Origin: Mycobacteriales bacterium
Lineage (GTDB): Bacteria; Actinomycetota; Actinomycetes; BP-191
Direction of reading: 5' to 3'
NCBI GenBank assembly: GCA_035714365.1
Contig: DASTMB010000074.1
Coordinates: forward strand, 1 to 64,000
DNA length: 64,000 bases
The translations under genes were made by a program, and so were the position numbers. Each line of letters begins with the position of its first letter. Position 1 is the first letter of the stretch. Positions 9,223-17,619 of the stretch are shown piece by piece. Below the pieces are notes generated by a model. That model was given only the letters and a program-made list of their open reading frames with translations. It made no database searches and was not told the origin of the DNA.

Positions 9223-11649
9223 CTAGCCGATCGTCCAGCGGTCCAGGCAGACCAGGTTGCCGGTGGCGCCGGCGCGGTGCGTGCCGAGCACGACCAGCTT
9301 CACCGTGTGCACCTGGTCGGAGAGGCCGGTGACGGTGCGGCGGACGTTGTACGCGGTGGTCGCCGCCCAGTTGTCGTACGTCGCCTTGAGGACGCCGTCG
9401 ACGTAGAGCGACGCCTTGCCGCGGTTCGGGCCGGTGCTGGTCCACCACGAGATCGACGTGCCGCGGAACTGGAGGGTCGCCTGCTCGTTCGCCAGGTCCG
9501 CGACCGCGAGGAACCCGCCCGACGCCGCCGACACCGGCGCGGAGCGCCAGGAGTAGGTGAGCGTCGGGTTGGCGGTCAGCGTGCTGCCGACCTTGACCGC
9601 GTCGAACGACACGAACGTCCCCGTGCCCTTCGTGCTGCCCTTCTTGCCGGTGGCCACGACGCGCAGCTTGTGCGTGGCCGCGGTCAGCCCCACGATCGGG
9701 CGCGGCACGCGGTAGGTCGTGGTGGCCGCGTAGTTGTTGACCGTCGCCCGCTTGACGCCGTCGACGTAGACGTCGGCGGTGCCCTGGTTCGGGCCGGTCA
9801 CCGTGTACCAGGTGACCGCCGTGCCGGCGAACGTGTACGCGACCGCGGCGTTCGGGAAGTGCTCGGTGACGTAGGTCGAGCCGAGCGCCGCCGATGTCGG
9901 CACCGCGCGCCAGGTGTAGCGGGCGGACGGGCTGACCTCCTGCACCGTGGTGGCCGCGCGGAACGCCGTCGTCTTGGTGGCGACCGCGTTGCCCGCCACG
10001 TCGGCGACGGTCGGGGCCGCGGCCGGGTTGACGACCGCGGTGTAGTGCTGGCCCGCGACGAGCGCGGACTTCGGCTTGAGCGCCGCCGTGCGGACGGCGC
10101 CGCTGGCGCAGTCGACCGCGGCGTTGCCGGCGTCGGCGCAGGTGACGGTCGCCGGCAGGTTGGTGACGGTCGAGGCGACGCGGAGCACGAACGACGCCGC
10201 GCTCACGCCGTGCACGGCCTCGCCGAACGTCGCGACGACCGGGCCGTTGAGCGCGGCCGGCGCGGTGACGGTGACGAGCGGCGCGATGATGTCGATCGTC
10301 CAGCCGTACGTCGTCTGCGCGGTGTTGCCCGCCGCGTCCGTCGCGGTGACGACCAGGCTGTGCGCGCCCGGCACGAGCGAGGAGTACGACTGGCCGTCGG
10401 CGCAGGCGGTCGCGGTCGCGCCGTCGAGCGCGCAGGTGAACGTCACCAGCGCCTCCGTGTCGGTGATCCCGAACGTCGCGGTCGTGGCCTTGGTGACCGC
10501 CGCCGGGCCGGTGACGCTCGGGGCCGGCGGCGGGGTGGCGTCGACCGTCCACGCCCACGGCGTGGCACCGGACTCGTTGGTGGCGGCGTCGCGGCCGAGG
10601 ACGGCGAGCGTGTGCGCGCCGTCGGCGAGCGAGGCCGTCGAGAACGACGAGCCGCAGTCGGCGTAGTCGCCGCCGTCGACCGAGCAGCGGAGCTGCGTCG
10701 CGTCGTGCGCGTCGAACGTGAACGACCCGACGGCCACCTTCGTGACCGCGGCCGGGCCGGTGAGGATCGACGGCGGCGTCGGCGCGGTGGTGTCGACGGT
10801 CCACGCGAACTGCGTGGCCGACGCGGTGTTGCCGGCCGCGTCGCTCGCCTTCACGTCGAACGTGTGCGGGGCCTCGCTGAACGACGAGTAGGACGGGGCG
10901 GTGGTGCAGGCCTCGTACGCGCCGCCGTCGAGCGAGCAGGTGAGCGTCGCGTCCGGGTCGGCCTCGTAGACCGCGAACGTCGCGGTGGTGGCGTTGGTGA
11001 TCGTGGCCGGGCCGGTCGTCACCGACGGCGCCGGGGGCGGCGTGGTGTCGACGGTCCAGGCGCCGCTCGTGGGGGCGCTCTCGTTGCCGGCGCCGTCGAC
11101 CGCGACGACGTCGACCGTGTGGCCGCCGTCGGCGAGGCCGGTGAGCGACAGCGGCGAGGTGCAGGCGGTCGCGGTGGCGCCGTCGACCGCGCAGCGGAAC
11201 GTCGTGCCGGCCTCGGTGTCGCCGAACGTCAGCGTCGCCGACGTGGCCTGCGTCGTGCCGGACGGCACGCCGGACAGCGACGGCGCGGGCGGCGCCGTGA
11301 GGTCGATCGTCCACGCGGCGCTGGTGGCGTTGCCGATGAGGGAGCCGCTGCGGGCGCGGACCCGGAACGTGTGGGCGCCCGCGGCCAGCGACGAGTACGT
11401 CTTCGGGCTGGCGCAGGTGCCGTAGGCGGTCCCGTCGAGCGCGCACTGGAACGTCACGCCGGACATGGCGTCCGTGAACGCGAACGTCGCCGTCCGCGCG
11501 TTCGTCAGCGCGGGCGGCTTGCTGGTGATCGTCGGCGCCGGCGGCTTCTTCTTCGCGGCGGCCCCCGCCGTGCCGGCCAGCGGGCCGGCGACGAGGGCGG
11601 CCGCGCCGAAGGCGGCGGCGGAGCGGAGCAGTACGCGGCGAGTCGGCAT
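9223..11649 (-). CDS. Secreted multi-Ig-repeat protein with two C-terminal jelly-roll-like repeats
   Basis: An 808-residue exported protein. The N-terminus has a twin-arginine-like signal (TRRVLLRSAAAFGAAAL). About five repeats of 90 or so residues follow, each with the pattern TF.CALDG....C....S...L..G.H...V.A.D..GN, the bacterial Ig-like fold often found in adhesins and wall-associated proteins. After a divergent Ig-like unit (about 440-560) come two related domains of about 115 residues (YTWRAVP... and YSWRSAP...). Both contain W-Y/W-T-x-TGPN-x-G and Y-VDG-V, likely beta-sandwich carbohydrate-binding-like units. No enzyme motif is seen. Each repeat has a Cys pair that may be oxidised outside the cell. 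ATG at 11649 follows AGGGGA. One ACA Thr codon is present (9895-9897 on the plus strand). Confidence 0.8.
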   Translation of the reverse strand: MPTRRVLLRSAAAFGAAALVAGPLAGTAGAAAKKKPPAPTITSKPPALTNARTATFAFTDAMSGVTFQCALDGTAYGTCASPKTYSSLAAGAHTFRVRARSGSLIGNATSAAWTIDLTAPPAPSLSGVPSGTTQATSATLTFGDTEAGTTFRCAVDGATATACTSPLSLTGLADGGHTVDVVAVDGAGNESAPTSGAWTVDTTPPPAPSVTTGPATITNATTATFAVYEADPDATLTCSLDGGAYEACTTAPSYSSFSEAPHTFDVKASDAAGNTASATQFAWTVDTTAPTPPSILTGPAAVTKVAVGSFTFDAHDATQLRCSVDGGDYADCGSSFSTASLADGAHTLAVLGRDAATNESGATPWAWTVDATPPPAPSVTGPAAVTKATTATFGITDTEALVTFTCALDGATATACADGQSYSSLVPGAHSLVVTATDAAGNTAQTTYGWTIDIIAPLVTVTAPAALNGPVVATFGEAVHGVSAASFVLRVASTVTNLPATVTCADAGNAAVDCASGAVRTAALKPKSALVAGQHYTAVVNPAAAPTVADVAGNAVATKTTAFRAATTVQEVSPSARYTWRAVPTSAALGSTYVTEHFPNAAVAYTFAGTAVTWYTVTGPNQGTADVYVDGVKRATVNNYAATTTYRVPRPIVGLTAATHKLRVVATGKKGSTKGTGTFVSFDAVKVGSTLTANPTLTYSWRSAPVSAASGGFLAVADLANEQATLQFRGTSISWWTSTGPNRGKASLYVDGVLKATYDNWAATTAYNVRRTVTGLSDQVHTVKLVVLGTHRAGATGNLVCLDRWTIG

Positions 11650-11830
11650 CCGGTCCCCTGCGAGAAGTGGCGAGGTGGGTCCCCCGTGGGCCGAGCCGGC
11701 CCGGGTGTTCCGCCGAGTCTGCCCAGGCGAGTCCGCGTCTGTCCGGCGAACGGCCGAGAAAGTTCACCCGTCCGGGTGTGTGGCGACGTGTCCGCAGGAG
11801 CGGGACCGCGGCGCGCCGAACGTTGCGGGC

Positions 11831-13435
11831 ATGCGACCCCTCACCCGCCTCCTCGGCTACGCCGCCGCCGTCGCGCTGGCCGCCTCGGCCCTCGCCGGCA
11901 CCTCGGCCGCCGCGCCCGCCCGTGCCGGCGACGACGCCGTCGTCGTGGCCGTCATCGACTCCGGCTTCTCGCCGTACCACTGGGACTTCCTCGCGTCGAA
12001 GATGCCGCAGGCACGGACCGCCACGAAGGCGGACGACCTGCCGCTCGACCGGGCGCCGCACACCTGGCTGCGCGGCTTCCCGGAGCCGTCGGCGTTCGGG
12101 ACGTACGCGCCGCTGCGGCTGAGCCTCGACGGCCGCAACGCGAAGACGTCCCAGGCGAAGCTGTTCCAGCGGGACGCCCGCGCGTGGGACTCGGTCGAGG
12201 GGAGCAACCGCTCGGACACGTCGTACTACTGGCTGCCGGGCACGAAGGTGATCGGCGCGATGTCGTTCGGCTCCGGCACCGACACCCCGATCTGGGGCGC
12301 CGGGGCGGTCGAGCACGGCATGGGCACCACCACCGTCTCCGTCGGCAACGTGCACGGCACCTGCCCCGAGTGCCTGCTGGTGTTCCTCCAGGCGAACGGC
12401 GACGACCAGTACGAGGCCGCCATCGAGTGGGCGCTGCGGCAGCCGTGGATCGACGCGATCAGCAACTCGTACGGCGTCTCGGCGACCGGCGTCCTCCGCG
12501 ACCGGGTCTACGCCGGCTCCGACACGGCGTTGCAGAAGACGGCGACCGAGCGCGGCAAGACCGTCTTCTTCTCCTCCGGCAACGGCGTGATGAACGACTT
12601 CGTCACCCCCAACACCACGCTGCTGTCCTCGCAGGAGGGCCCGGACTGGCTGGTCACGGTCGGCGCCACCGACCCGGCCGACGTCGACTACCCCGGCGCG
12701 GGCAAGCCGGCCGACATCGCGGGCATCGGCACCGCCTACCCTTCCGGCTACGGCTCCACGACCGTGAGCGACGGCGCCGACTTCAGCGGCACCTCCAACG
12801 CCACGCCCACCATCGCCGGCACGTACGCCCGCGCGCTGTGGCTGGCCCGGGACGCCCTGTCCGGCCCGTCGCGGGTCCAGAGCGGCGGCGTCGTGGCCCG
12901 GGGCGGCCGGTACGCGTGCGGCGCCAAGCGGCGCGCCTGCGAGCTCGGCGACGGCGTGCTCACGCGGACCGAGCTGGAACGCCGCCTGTTCCAGGGCGCC
13001 ACGCCGACCACCGGCGGCTTCGCCGGGCGCCGCAGGGTGCCGTCCAGCATCCTCGGCGTCGTCCCGGTCCCGCCGCCCGTCGGCGGCACGCCGGTGCCGT
13101 TCGTGACCACGCCGCCGGTCGCCGACAGCCGCCGGTTCTCCGAGGGGTACGGCACCTACCGCGCCCGCCTCGACGGGACCGCGAAGTGGCTCAAGGAGTT
13201 CGAGACGAGGTTCTGGGGGCCGCTGCGCGGCACCGCCCCGGCGCCGGCCCGGCCGGCGGGGGACACCGAGTGGTTCCGCGTCGACTCGTGGTGCCGCCAG
13301 CACGTGTGGGGCACCTGGCGCGGCGGCGCGTACCTCGACGAGACGAGGACGCCGCTCCCGCTGCCCGACCCGGCGACGCCGTCGCGCAACGCCTACCAGG
13401 CCGGCTGCAACGCGCTGACCCGCCCACCGGTCTAG
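11831..13435 (+). CDS. Secreted subtilisin-like (S8) serine protease
   Basis: A 534-residue exported peptidase of the S8 family with a signal peptide (about 1-34) and no obvious long propeptide. The triad is visible: Asp in VVAVIDSGF, His in VEHGMGTTTVSVGNVHG, Ser in FSGTSNATP. The region between His and Ser is longer than usual and the active-site surroundings are divergent (IDSGFSPYH, with EHGMGT instead of HGTHVAG). A C-terminal extension of about 180 residues is rich in Pro and Gly and has two Cys. It is a single gene divergent from the Ig-repeat gene. It differs clearly from the classical subtilase at the right end of the window. Confidence 0.85.
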   Translation: MRPLTRLLGYAAAVALAASALAGTSAAAPARAGDDAVVVAVIDSGFSPYHWDFLASKMPQARTATKADDLPLDRAPHTWLRGFPEPSAFGTYAPLRLSLDGRNAKTSQAKLFQRDARAWDSVEGSNRSDTSYYWLPGTKVIGAMSFGSGTDTPIWGAGAVEHGMGTTTVSVGNVHGTCPECLLVFLQANGDDQYEAAIEWALRQPWIDAISNSYGVSATGVLRDRVYAGSDTALQKTATERGKTVFFSSGNGVMNDFVTPNTTLLSSQEGPDWLVTVGATDPADVDYPGAGKPADIAGIGTAYPSGYGSTTVSDGADFSGTSNATPTIAGTYARALWLARDALSGPSRVQSGGVVARGGRYACGAKRRACELGDGVLTRTELERRLFQGATPTTGGFAGRRRVPSSILGVVPVPPPVGGTPVPFVTTPPVADSRRFSEGYGTYRARLDGTAKWLKEFETRFWGPLRGTAPAPARPAGDTEWFRVDSWCRQHVWGTWRGGAYLDETRTPLPLPDPATPSRNAYQAGCNALTRPPV

Positions 13436-13449
13436 CGACCCCGGACACG

Positions 13450-13486
13450 CGACGAGGCCCCCGCCTGCCGGCGTGGGGCCTCGTCG
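13450..13486. terminator. Hairpin terminator between the subtilase gene and the tRNA pair
   Basis: A 12-bp perfect inverted repeat (CGACGAGGCCCC and its complement) with a 13-nt spacer, followed by TT. It ends the rightward subtilase gene and the leftward tRNA transcript. Confidence 0.8.
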
Positions 13487-13490
13487 TTCG

Positions 13491-13562
13491 TGGGCGATAG
13501 TGGTGTCGAACCACTGGCCTCTACCGTGTCAAGGTAGCGCTCTCCCGCTGAGCTAATCGCCC
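13491..13562 (-). tRNA. tRNA-Val (anticodon GAC)
   Basis: A 72-nt cloverleaf on the minus strand: acceptor GGGCGAT paired with ATCGCCC, anticodon stem CTACC/GGTAG with loop TTGACAC (anticodon GAC), T loop TTCGACA and discriminator A. It lies 1 nt downstream of tRNA-Cys and is likely co-transcribed with it. CCA is not encoded. Confidence 0.95.
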
Positions 13563-13563
13563 G

Positions 13564-13635
13564 AGGCGGAGGCGAGAATCGAACTCGCGTACAGGGCTTT
13601 GCAGGCCCTTGCCTAAGCCACTCGGCCACTCCGCC
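13564..13635 (-). tRNA. tRNA-Cys (anticodon GCA)
   Basis: A 72-nt cloverleaf on the minus strand: acceptor GGCGGAG paired with CTCCGCC, anticodon loop CTGCAAA (anticodon GCA), T loop TTCGATT and discriminator U as expected for Cys. CCA is not encoded. A Cys-Val tRNA tandem is common in actinobacteria. Confidence 0.95.
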
Positions 13636-13976
13636 AGCTCGAGACCCGGAGGCCCCGCTTCGTACAACGACCCCCCGCGCGACGTGCGCCCGGGGGGCAT
13701 CTCGTACGGCGTGGAGTATGCCACAACGCCGCCCACCGCACCCTCCGCGGGCCGGCTGTCACGGTATCTGCGGCGACGCGCCGAAGGATTGCGGCCGGTC
13801 GAGCGTAAACCGGGCGTCGGACGAGGTGGACGACGGCTCCCGGCCCCTTTCGGGGTCCGGGACACCGTTGCCCGTCCTCGCCCGGCTGCCGCGCGGCGTG
13901 CCGTTACCGCGTGGAGGCAGGCCGGTCGCCAGGCCGCCCGGTCCCGAGGTGGGCGACAGGGAGGAGGTGTTGTGGA
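13636..13976 (+). other. 341-nt intergenic region upstream of the ACA-rich peptide gene
   Basis: No convincing gene. The left half must hold the minus-strand tRNA promoter. A strong hairpin is present at 13839-13861 (CCCGGCCCC / GGGGTCCGGG, loop TTT), about 115 nt before the peptide start, and could be a terminator or part of a structured leader. Just before the peptide gene is a GGAGGAGG ribosome-binding site (13961-13968). Confidence 0.5.
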
Positions 13977-14222
13977 ATGAAGGTCGTACGTGCTCTCGTG
14001 CTGGGCGGTGCGGTCGTCGCGGCGCTCGCCGCGACCCCGGCCAACGCTCAGACAGTGCCCGGTTGCGACACGGTGCAGACAGTGCCGTCGTCGATCGGTG
14101 TGACACTCGGTGTCACACTGGACTGCTCCGGCAGTGGCAGTGCGGTCTCCGTGGCGACAGTCCCTGGTTGCGAGCTGATCCAGACAGTCGCCAGCGAGAT
14201 CGCGACAGTGCCCTGCTCGTAG
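13977..14222 (+). CDS. Small secreted Cys-containing peptide rich in ACA codons
   Basis: An 81-residue peptide: Sec signal (about 1-24, ending ATPANA) and a mature part of 57 residues with four Cys and an imperfect internal repeat ([Q/A]TVPGC[D/E]...QTV at residues 25-36 and 60-71). Its codon use is striking: seven of nine Thr codons are ACA (codons 26, 35, 43, 47, 61, 70, 77), against almost none in neighbouring genes. The signal-peptide Thr is ACC and codon 32 is ACG. Most ACA codons are followed by a Val codon. Two in-frame stops (TAGTAG) end it, followed 11 nt later by a hairpin. It lies upstream of the operon with an unusual aminoacyl-tRNA synthetase and tRNA, so ACA here may specify something other than Thr (inference). 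Confidence 0.8.
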   Translation: MKVVRALVLGGAVVAALAATPANAQTVPGCDTVQTVPSSIGVTLGVTLDCSGSGSAVSVATVPGCELIQTVASEIATVPCS

Positions 14223-14233
14223 TAGGTCACCCA

Positions 14234-14251
14234 CGACGGTGAGAGCCGTCG
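14234..14251 (+). other. Hairpin after the stop codon of the ACA-rich peptide gene
   Basis: CGACGG, 6-nt loop TGAGAG, CCGTCG, starting 11 nt after the stop. The same six stem base pairs with a similar position recur inside the longer hairpins after the two leader-peptide genes at 21.5 and 22.0 kb. The rest of 14223-14486 holds no gene that I can support. Confidence 0.4.
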
Positions 14252-14486
14252 GAGCCGGGAGTCACGACCAGCGCGCGGTCCCGACCACCCCGGCCGCGGC
14301 GGGCGCCACCGCCCTCACCACCCACGACAGGAACGTCCCGAGGCACGGGGACGGCGACGTCGTCCGAGGGCCGCCGTCCGCCACCCCGTCCGGCCCGCGG
14401 TATCAGCAGCCGCGGCCGCGACGGCCACCACCGCCCCGCGTCCCCACGCCCCGGGCCGTCCCTACCGCCCCAGGAGTAGCAGCACG

Positions 14487-15650
14487 ATGAGCACCGCCAC
14501 GCCCACGCTGCCCCGGACCCCCCGGCCCGGCGCGCGCGACGATGTCGAGGCGATGATCGGCGACACGCCGCTCGTCCGGCTGCGCCGGATGTTCCCGGCC
14601 GACGGTCCGGCCGTCTACCTCAAGCTCGAGCAGTTCAACCCGGGCGGCAGCGTCAAGGACCGCACCGCGCTCGGCATCATCCGCCACGCCGAGGAGACCG
14701 GCGTGCTGCGGCCCGGCATGACGATCGTGGAGAGCTCGTCCGGCAACACCGCGATCGGGCTGTCGCTGCTCGCGCAGTCGCGCGGCTACCACGTCGTCGC
14801 GATCTGCGACCGGCACCTGCCGGCGGTCAAGCGGGCGCGGCTGCGCGCGTTCGGCGCCGACGTCGTGTTCCTGCCGGACACGCCGCCGGGCATGGACACC
14901 GTGCAGCTGCGCATCCGTCTCGCCGAGCACCTGGCGAACGTGCTCCCGGACGCGGTGACGCTCGGCCAGTACTCGAGCCCGGGCAACGCGCGGATCCACT
15001 ACGAGACCACCGGCGCCGAGATCTGGCGCGACACCGGCGGGCATGTGTCCGCCCTCGTCGCCGCGGTCGGCACCTGCGGCACGATCACCGGCGCCGGGCG
15101 GTACCTGAAGGAGCGCGACCCGTCGGTCTCCGTCGTCGGCGTGGAGCCGGTGGGCTCGGTCGTGTTCGGCGGCGACCACGGGACCTACCTCGTCCAGGGC
15201 GGCGGCCTCAGCTTCGTGCCGAGCATCTTCGACGGCGGCGTCGTCGACACCGGCATCAAGGTCGACGACGCGACGACGTTCGGCTGCGTGCGCGACACGG
15301 CGTTGCGCGAGGGGTGGCTGCTCGGCGGCACCGGCGGGCTGGTCGTCGCCGGCATCCAGCGGATCGCCGAGCGGTACGGCCCGGACGACACCGTCGTCGG
15401 GATCGTCGCGGACTCGGGGGACCGGTACGTCGAGACGCTGTTCGACGAGGACTGGATGGCGGGCCACGCGGCCGGCGCCGCGCCGGTGTCCGCGTGGGCG
15501 GCCCACCCGGCGACCGCCGCGCTGACGCAGGCGCTCGGCTGCAGCGTCAACGCCGTCCCGGCCGACCCGGGGCCGGCGCTCGCGGAGTTCTGCCACACGA
15601 TCGGGTTCGACCCGGCCGGGCTGCCGGTGCCGCCGGAGGGTGCCGCGTGA
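14487..15650 (+). CDS. PLP-dependent beta-substitution enzyme (cysteine synthase / SbnA-like)
   Basis: A 387-residue fold-type II PLP enzyme of the O-acetylserine sulfhydrylase family. The Schiff-base Lys is K57 in NPGGSVKDR; the substrate loop is ESSSGNTAIG and the PLP phosphate loop GTCGTITGAG. It carries a C-terminal extension of about 60 residues (AHPATAALTQALGC...) absent from ordinary CysK. The long forms I know include SbnA, which joins O-phosphoserine to glutamate on the way to 2,3-diaminopropionate, and related enzymes in antibiotic clusters. No SbnB-type dehydrogenase is next to it. It is the first enzyme gene of a five-gene operon and most likely makes a beta-substituted alanine. 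The exact nucleophile cannot be read from the sequence. Confidence 0.8.
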   Translation: MSTATPTLPRTPRPGARDDVEAMIGDTPLVRLRRMFPADGPAVYLKLEQFNPGGSVKDRTALGIIRHAEETGVLRPGMTIVESSSGNTAIGLSLLAQSRGYHVVAICDRHLPAVKRARLRAFGADVVFLPDTPPGMDTVQLRIRLAEHLANVLPDAVTLGQYSSPGNARIHYETTGAEIWRDTGGHVSALVAAVGTCGTITGAGRYLKERDPSVSVVGVEPVGSVVFGGDHGTYLVQGGGLSFVPSIFDGGVVDTGIKVDDATTFGCVRDTALREGWLLGGTGGLVVAGIQRIAERYGPDDTVVGIVADSGDRYVETLFDEDWMAGHAAGAAPVSAWAAHPATAALTQALGCSVNAVPADPGPALAEFCHTIGFDPAGLPVPPEGAA

Positions 15651-16804
15651 GCGGGTACCTCCTCCTCCACTACGACGAGTTCCACACGCCGCTCGGGCTC
15701 GTCTCGCCGCTGCTCACCGGCGACGGCCCGCGCGTCGTGCTGCACGTCCGCGTCGACGACGCCGACGACGGCGGCGCGGCGCCCGCCGAGGGCTGGGTGC
15801 GGGAGCACGTCGACGCGCGGGACGAGTTCGCCGCCGGGTACCTCACCCGCGCGGTCAAGGCGAACGCCGTGTACGAGGGCGGCTACTACCTCTCCGCCGC
15901 GCTGTCCCGCCCGCTGCTCGCCGCGGTGTGCGCGCGCTCGCTGCGCGAGCGCGGCATCGGCGTGCTGGTCCACGGCTTCGCCGGCAACGACCAGCTCCGC
16001 TTCGAGATGGCGGTGCAGGCGCTCGCGCCGGAGACGACGATCGTGTCGGTCGCCAGCCTGCTCGGCAGCCAGAACGACCGCAACGGCGACGGCTACACCG
16101 TCAGCACCAACCTCTGGGGCCGCAGCGTCGAGGCCGGCCCGCTCGCCGACCCCGCGACCCGCCCGCCCGCCGAGGTGTTCGAGCGCGCCGGGGCGGGGTT
16201 CGCCACCGACGTGCCCGCCGCGCTGCACACGGTGTCGTTCGAGCGAGGCGTGCCGGTGGCGTTCGACGGCGTCGCGAGCGGGCTGCCGGACCTGCTGCGC
16301 CGGGTGGAGGCGGCCGCGCGGCCGCACGGCTTCGGCTACACCGACCTGGTCGAGGACGGCGCGATCGCGCTGAAGACCCGTGCGGTCTACGAGTCGCCCG
16401 CCGCGATCGTGCTCGTCGCCGCGCACCGCGACCTGGAGCGCCTCGTCGCGACGCGCGCGCAGAACCGGTTCAAGGCGCTGGTCGACCAGGCGTGGGCCGA
16501 GCTGGTCTACGACGGCTACTGGTTCGACGCGCAGCGGGAGAGCCTGGACGCGTACGTCGACAGCGTGAACCGCTGGGTCACCGGCGACGTCGACCTGCTG
16601 TTCCGGCCCGGCGGCGTGCACGTCGTCGGCCGCCGGTCCCCGCACGGCCTCTACGGCGAGGCCGAGTCCATCTACCGCTTCGGCCAGGACTTCGGCGCGC
16701 GCGAGGCGACCGCGGTCGCCTCCTCGCTGTCGGCCCACATGCGCGCGTCGGTCCGGCGCGGCGCCACCGCACGAGAGAACGGGAACCCCCGATGGAACGC
16801 CTGA
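15647..16804 (+). CDS. Argininosuccinate synthase-like protein lacking the ATP P-loop
   Basis: A 385-residue relative of argininosuccinate synthase, starting with a GTG that overlaps the previous stop (GTGA). Matches along the family are clear: VDARDEF, AVKANAVYEGGYYLSAALSRPLL, GNDQLRFEM, STNLWGRSVEAGPL, FERGVPVAFDG, LKTRAVYESPAA and VVGRRSPHGLYGE. What is missing is the N-terminal PP-loop that binds ATP (SGGLDTS in the family); here the start reads LLLHYDEFHTPLG. The HG.TGKGND loop is shortened to HGFAGND. So ATP-driven adenylation may be lost or altered while the citrulline/aspartate binding fold is kept. In the operon it may act on a ureido or guanidino intermediate. This is inference. Confidence 0.8.
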   Translation: MSGYLLLHYDEFHTPLGLVSPLLTGDGPRVVLHVRVDDADDGGAAPAEGWVREHVDARDEFAAGYLTRAVKANAVYEGGYYLSAALSRPLLAAVCARSLRERGIGVLVHGFAGNDQLRFEMAVQALAPETTIVSVASLLGSQNDRNGDGYTVSTNLWGRSVEAGPLADPATRPPAEVFERAGAGFATDVPAALHTVSFERGVPVAFDGVASGLPDLLRRVEAAARPHGFGYTDLVEDGAIALKTRAVYESPAAIVLVAAHRDLERLVATRAQNRFKALVDQAWAELVYDGYWFDAQRESLDAYVDSVNRWVTGDVDLLFRPGGVHVVGRRSPHGLYGEAESIYRFGQDFGAREATAVASSLSAHMRASVRRGATARENGNPRWNA

Positions 16805-17589
16805 TGTGCCCTCCGACGTACTTCGACGTCGAGTACAGCATCAACCCCTGGATGGACGTCGCGGTGCCGGTGGACAAGGCGCTCGCGGCCGACCAGTGGC
16901 AGCACCTCTACGACACGCTGGTCGAGCTCGGCGACACGATCCACCTGGTGGACGCGGCGCCGGGGCTGCCGGACATGACGTTCTCCGGCGACGCCGGGAT
17001 GGTGTGGCAGCGGACGTTCGTGCCGAGCAACTTCCGCCACCCGGAGCGGCAGGGCGAGGTCGCGCACTACCTGCCGTGGTTCGAGGCGAACGGCTACGCG
17101 ATCCGGCCGATGCCGGACGACGTGGTGTTCGAGGGCCTCGGCGACGTGGTGTTCCACAACGCGCGCGCGTTCGTCGGCCACGGCATCCGCTCCGACGAGC
17201 GGGCGATCGAGGTGCTCGGCGAGGTCGTGCCGCGGCTCGAGGTGCTCGGCTCGCTGGAGATCGTCGACGACCACTACTTCCACCTCGCGATGGCGCTCGG
17301 GTTCGTCGACGACGACACGGTCGTCTACTACCCGCCGGCGTTCACGCCCGAGTCCGAGGTCGTGATCCAGAAGGCGGTCGCGAACGCGATCCCGGTCTCG
17401 GCGGAGGACGCGAACACGTTCTTCGCCTGCAACAACCTCGTCATCGGCGACACCGTCCTCATCGACGACTGCACGCCGGCGCTGCGCGAGGACCTCGGTG
17501 CGTACGGCTACCGCGTCCGCACCGTCCCCATGTCGGAGTTCAAGAAGAGCGGCGGGTCGCTGCGGTGCCTCGTCCTCAGCTTCATGTGA
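16792..17589 (+). CDS. Arginine deiminase/amidinotransferase-fold enzyme (DDAH-like)
   Basis: A 265-residue member of the guanidine-modifying superfamily (DDAH, arginine deiminase, amidinotransferase). It begins with the family signature CPPTYFDVEYSINPWMD, has FSGDAGMV (acidic substrate-binding region), DDHYFHLAMALGF with the catalytic His, and ends with GGSLRCLVLSF, where the Cys is the expected nucleophile. Both hydrolysis of a methylated or plain guanidine and amidino transfer are possible. The ATG at 16792 overlaps the previous gene by 13 nt; an ATG at 16804 (TGATG overlap) is an equally good start and gives MCPPTYF. It is probably used to make or trim the guanidine/ureido group of the operon's product. 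Confidence 0.85.
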   Translation: MERLMCPPTYFDVEYSINPWMDVAVPVDKALAADQWQHLYDTLVELGDTIHLVDAAPGLPDMTFSGDAGMVWQRTFVPSNFRHPERQGEVAHYLPWFEANGYAIRPMPDDVVFEGLGDVVFHNARAFVGHGIRSDERAIEVLGEVVPRLEVLGSLEIVDDHYFHLAMALGFVDDDTVVYYPPAFTPESEVVIQKAVANAIPVSAEDANTFFACNNLVIGDTVLIDDCTPALREDLGAYGYRVRTVPMSEFKKSGGSLRCLVLSFM

Positions 17590-17619
17590 CGGCGCGCTAG
17601 CGCAGGGAGGGCGGGCACG

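Noticed and set aside
6377-13303. A 2308-residue open frame on the minus strand
   Set aside because: It is a shadow frame across several well-supported genes on both strands; its composition is Arg/Pro/Gly/Ala without domains, as expected from GC-rich antisense.
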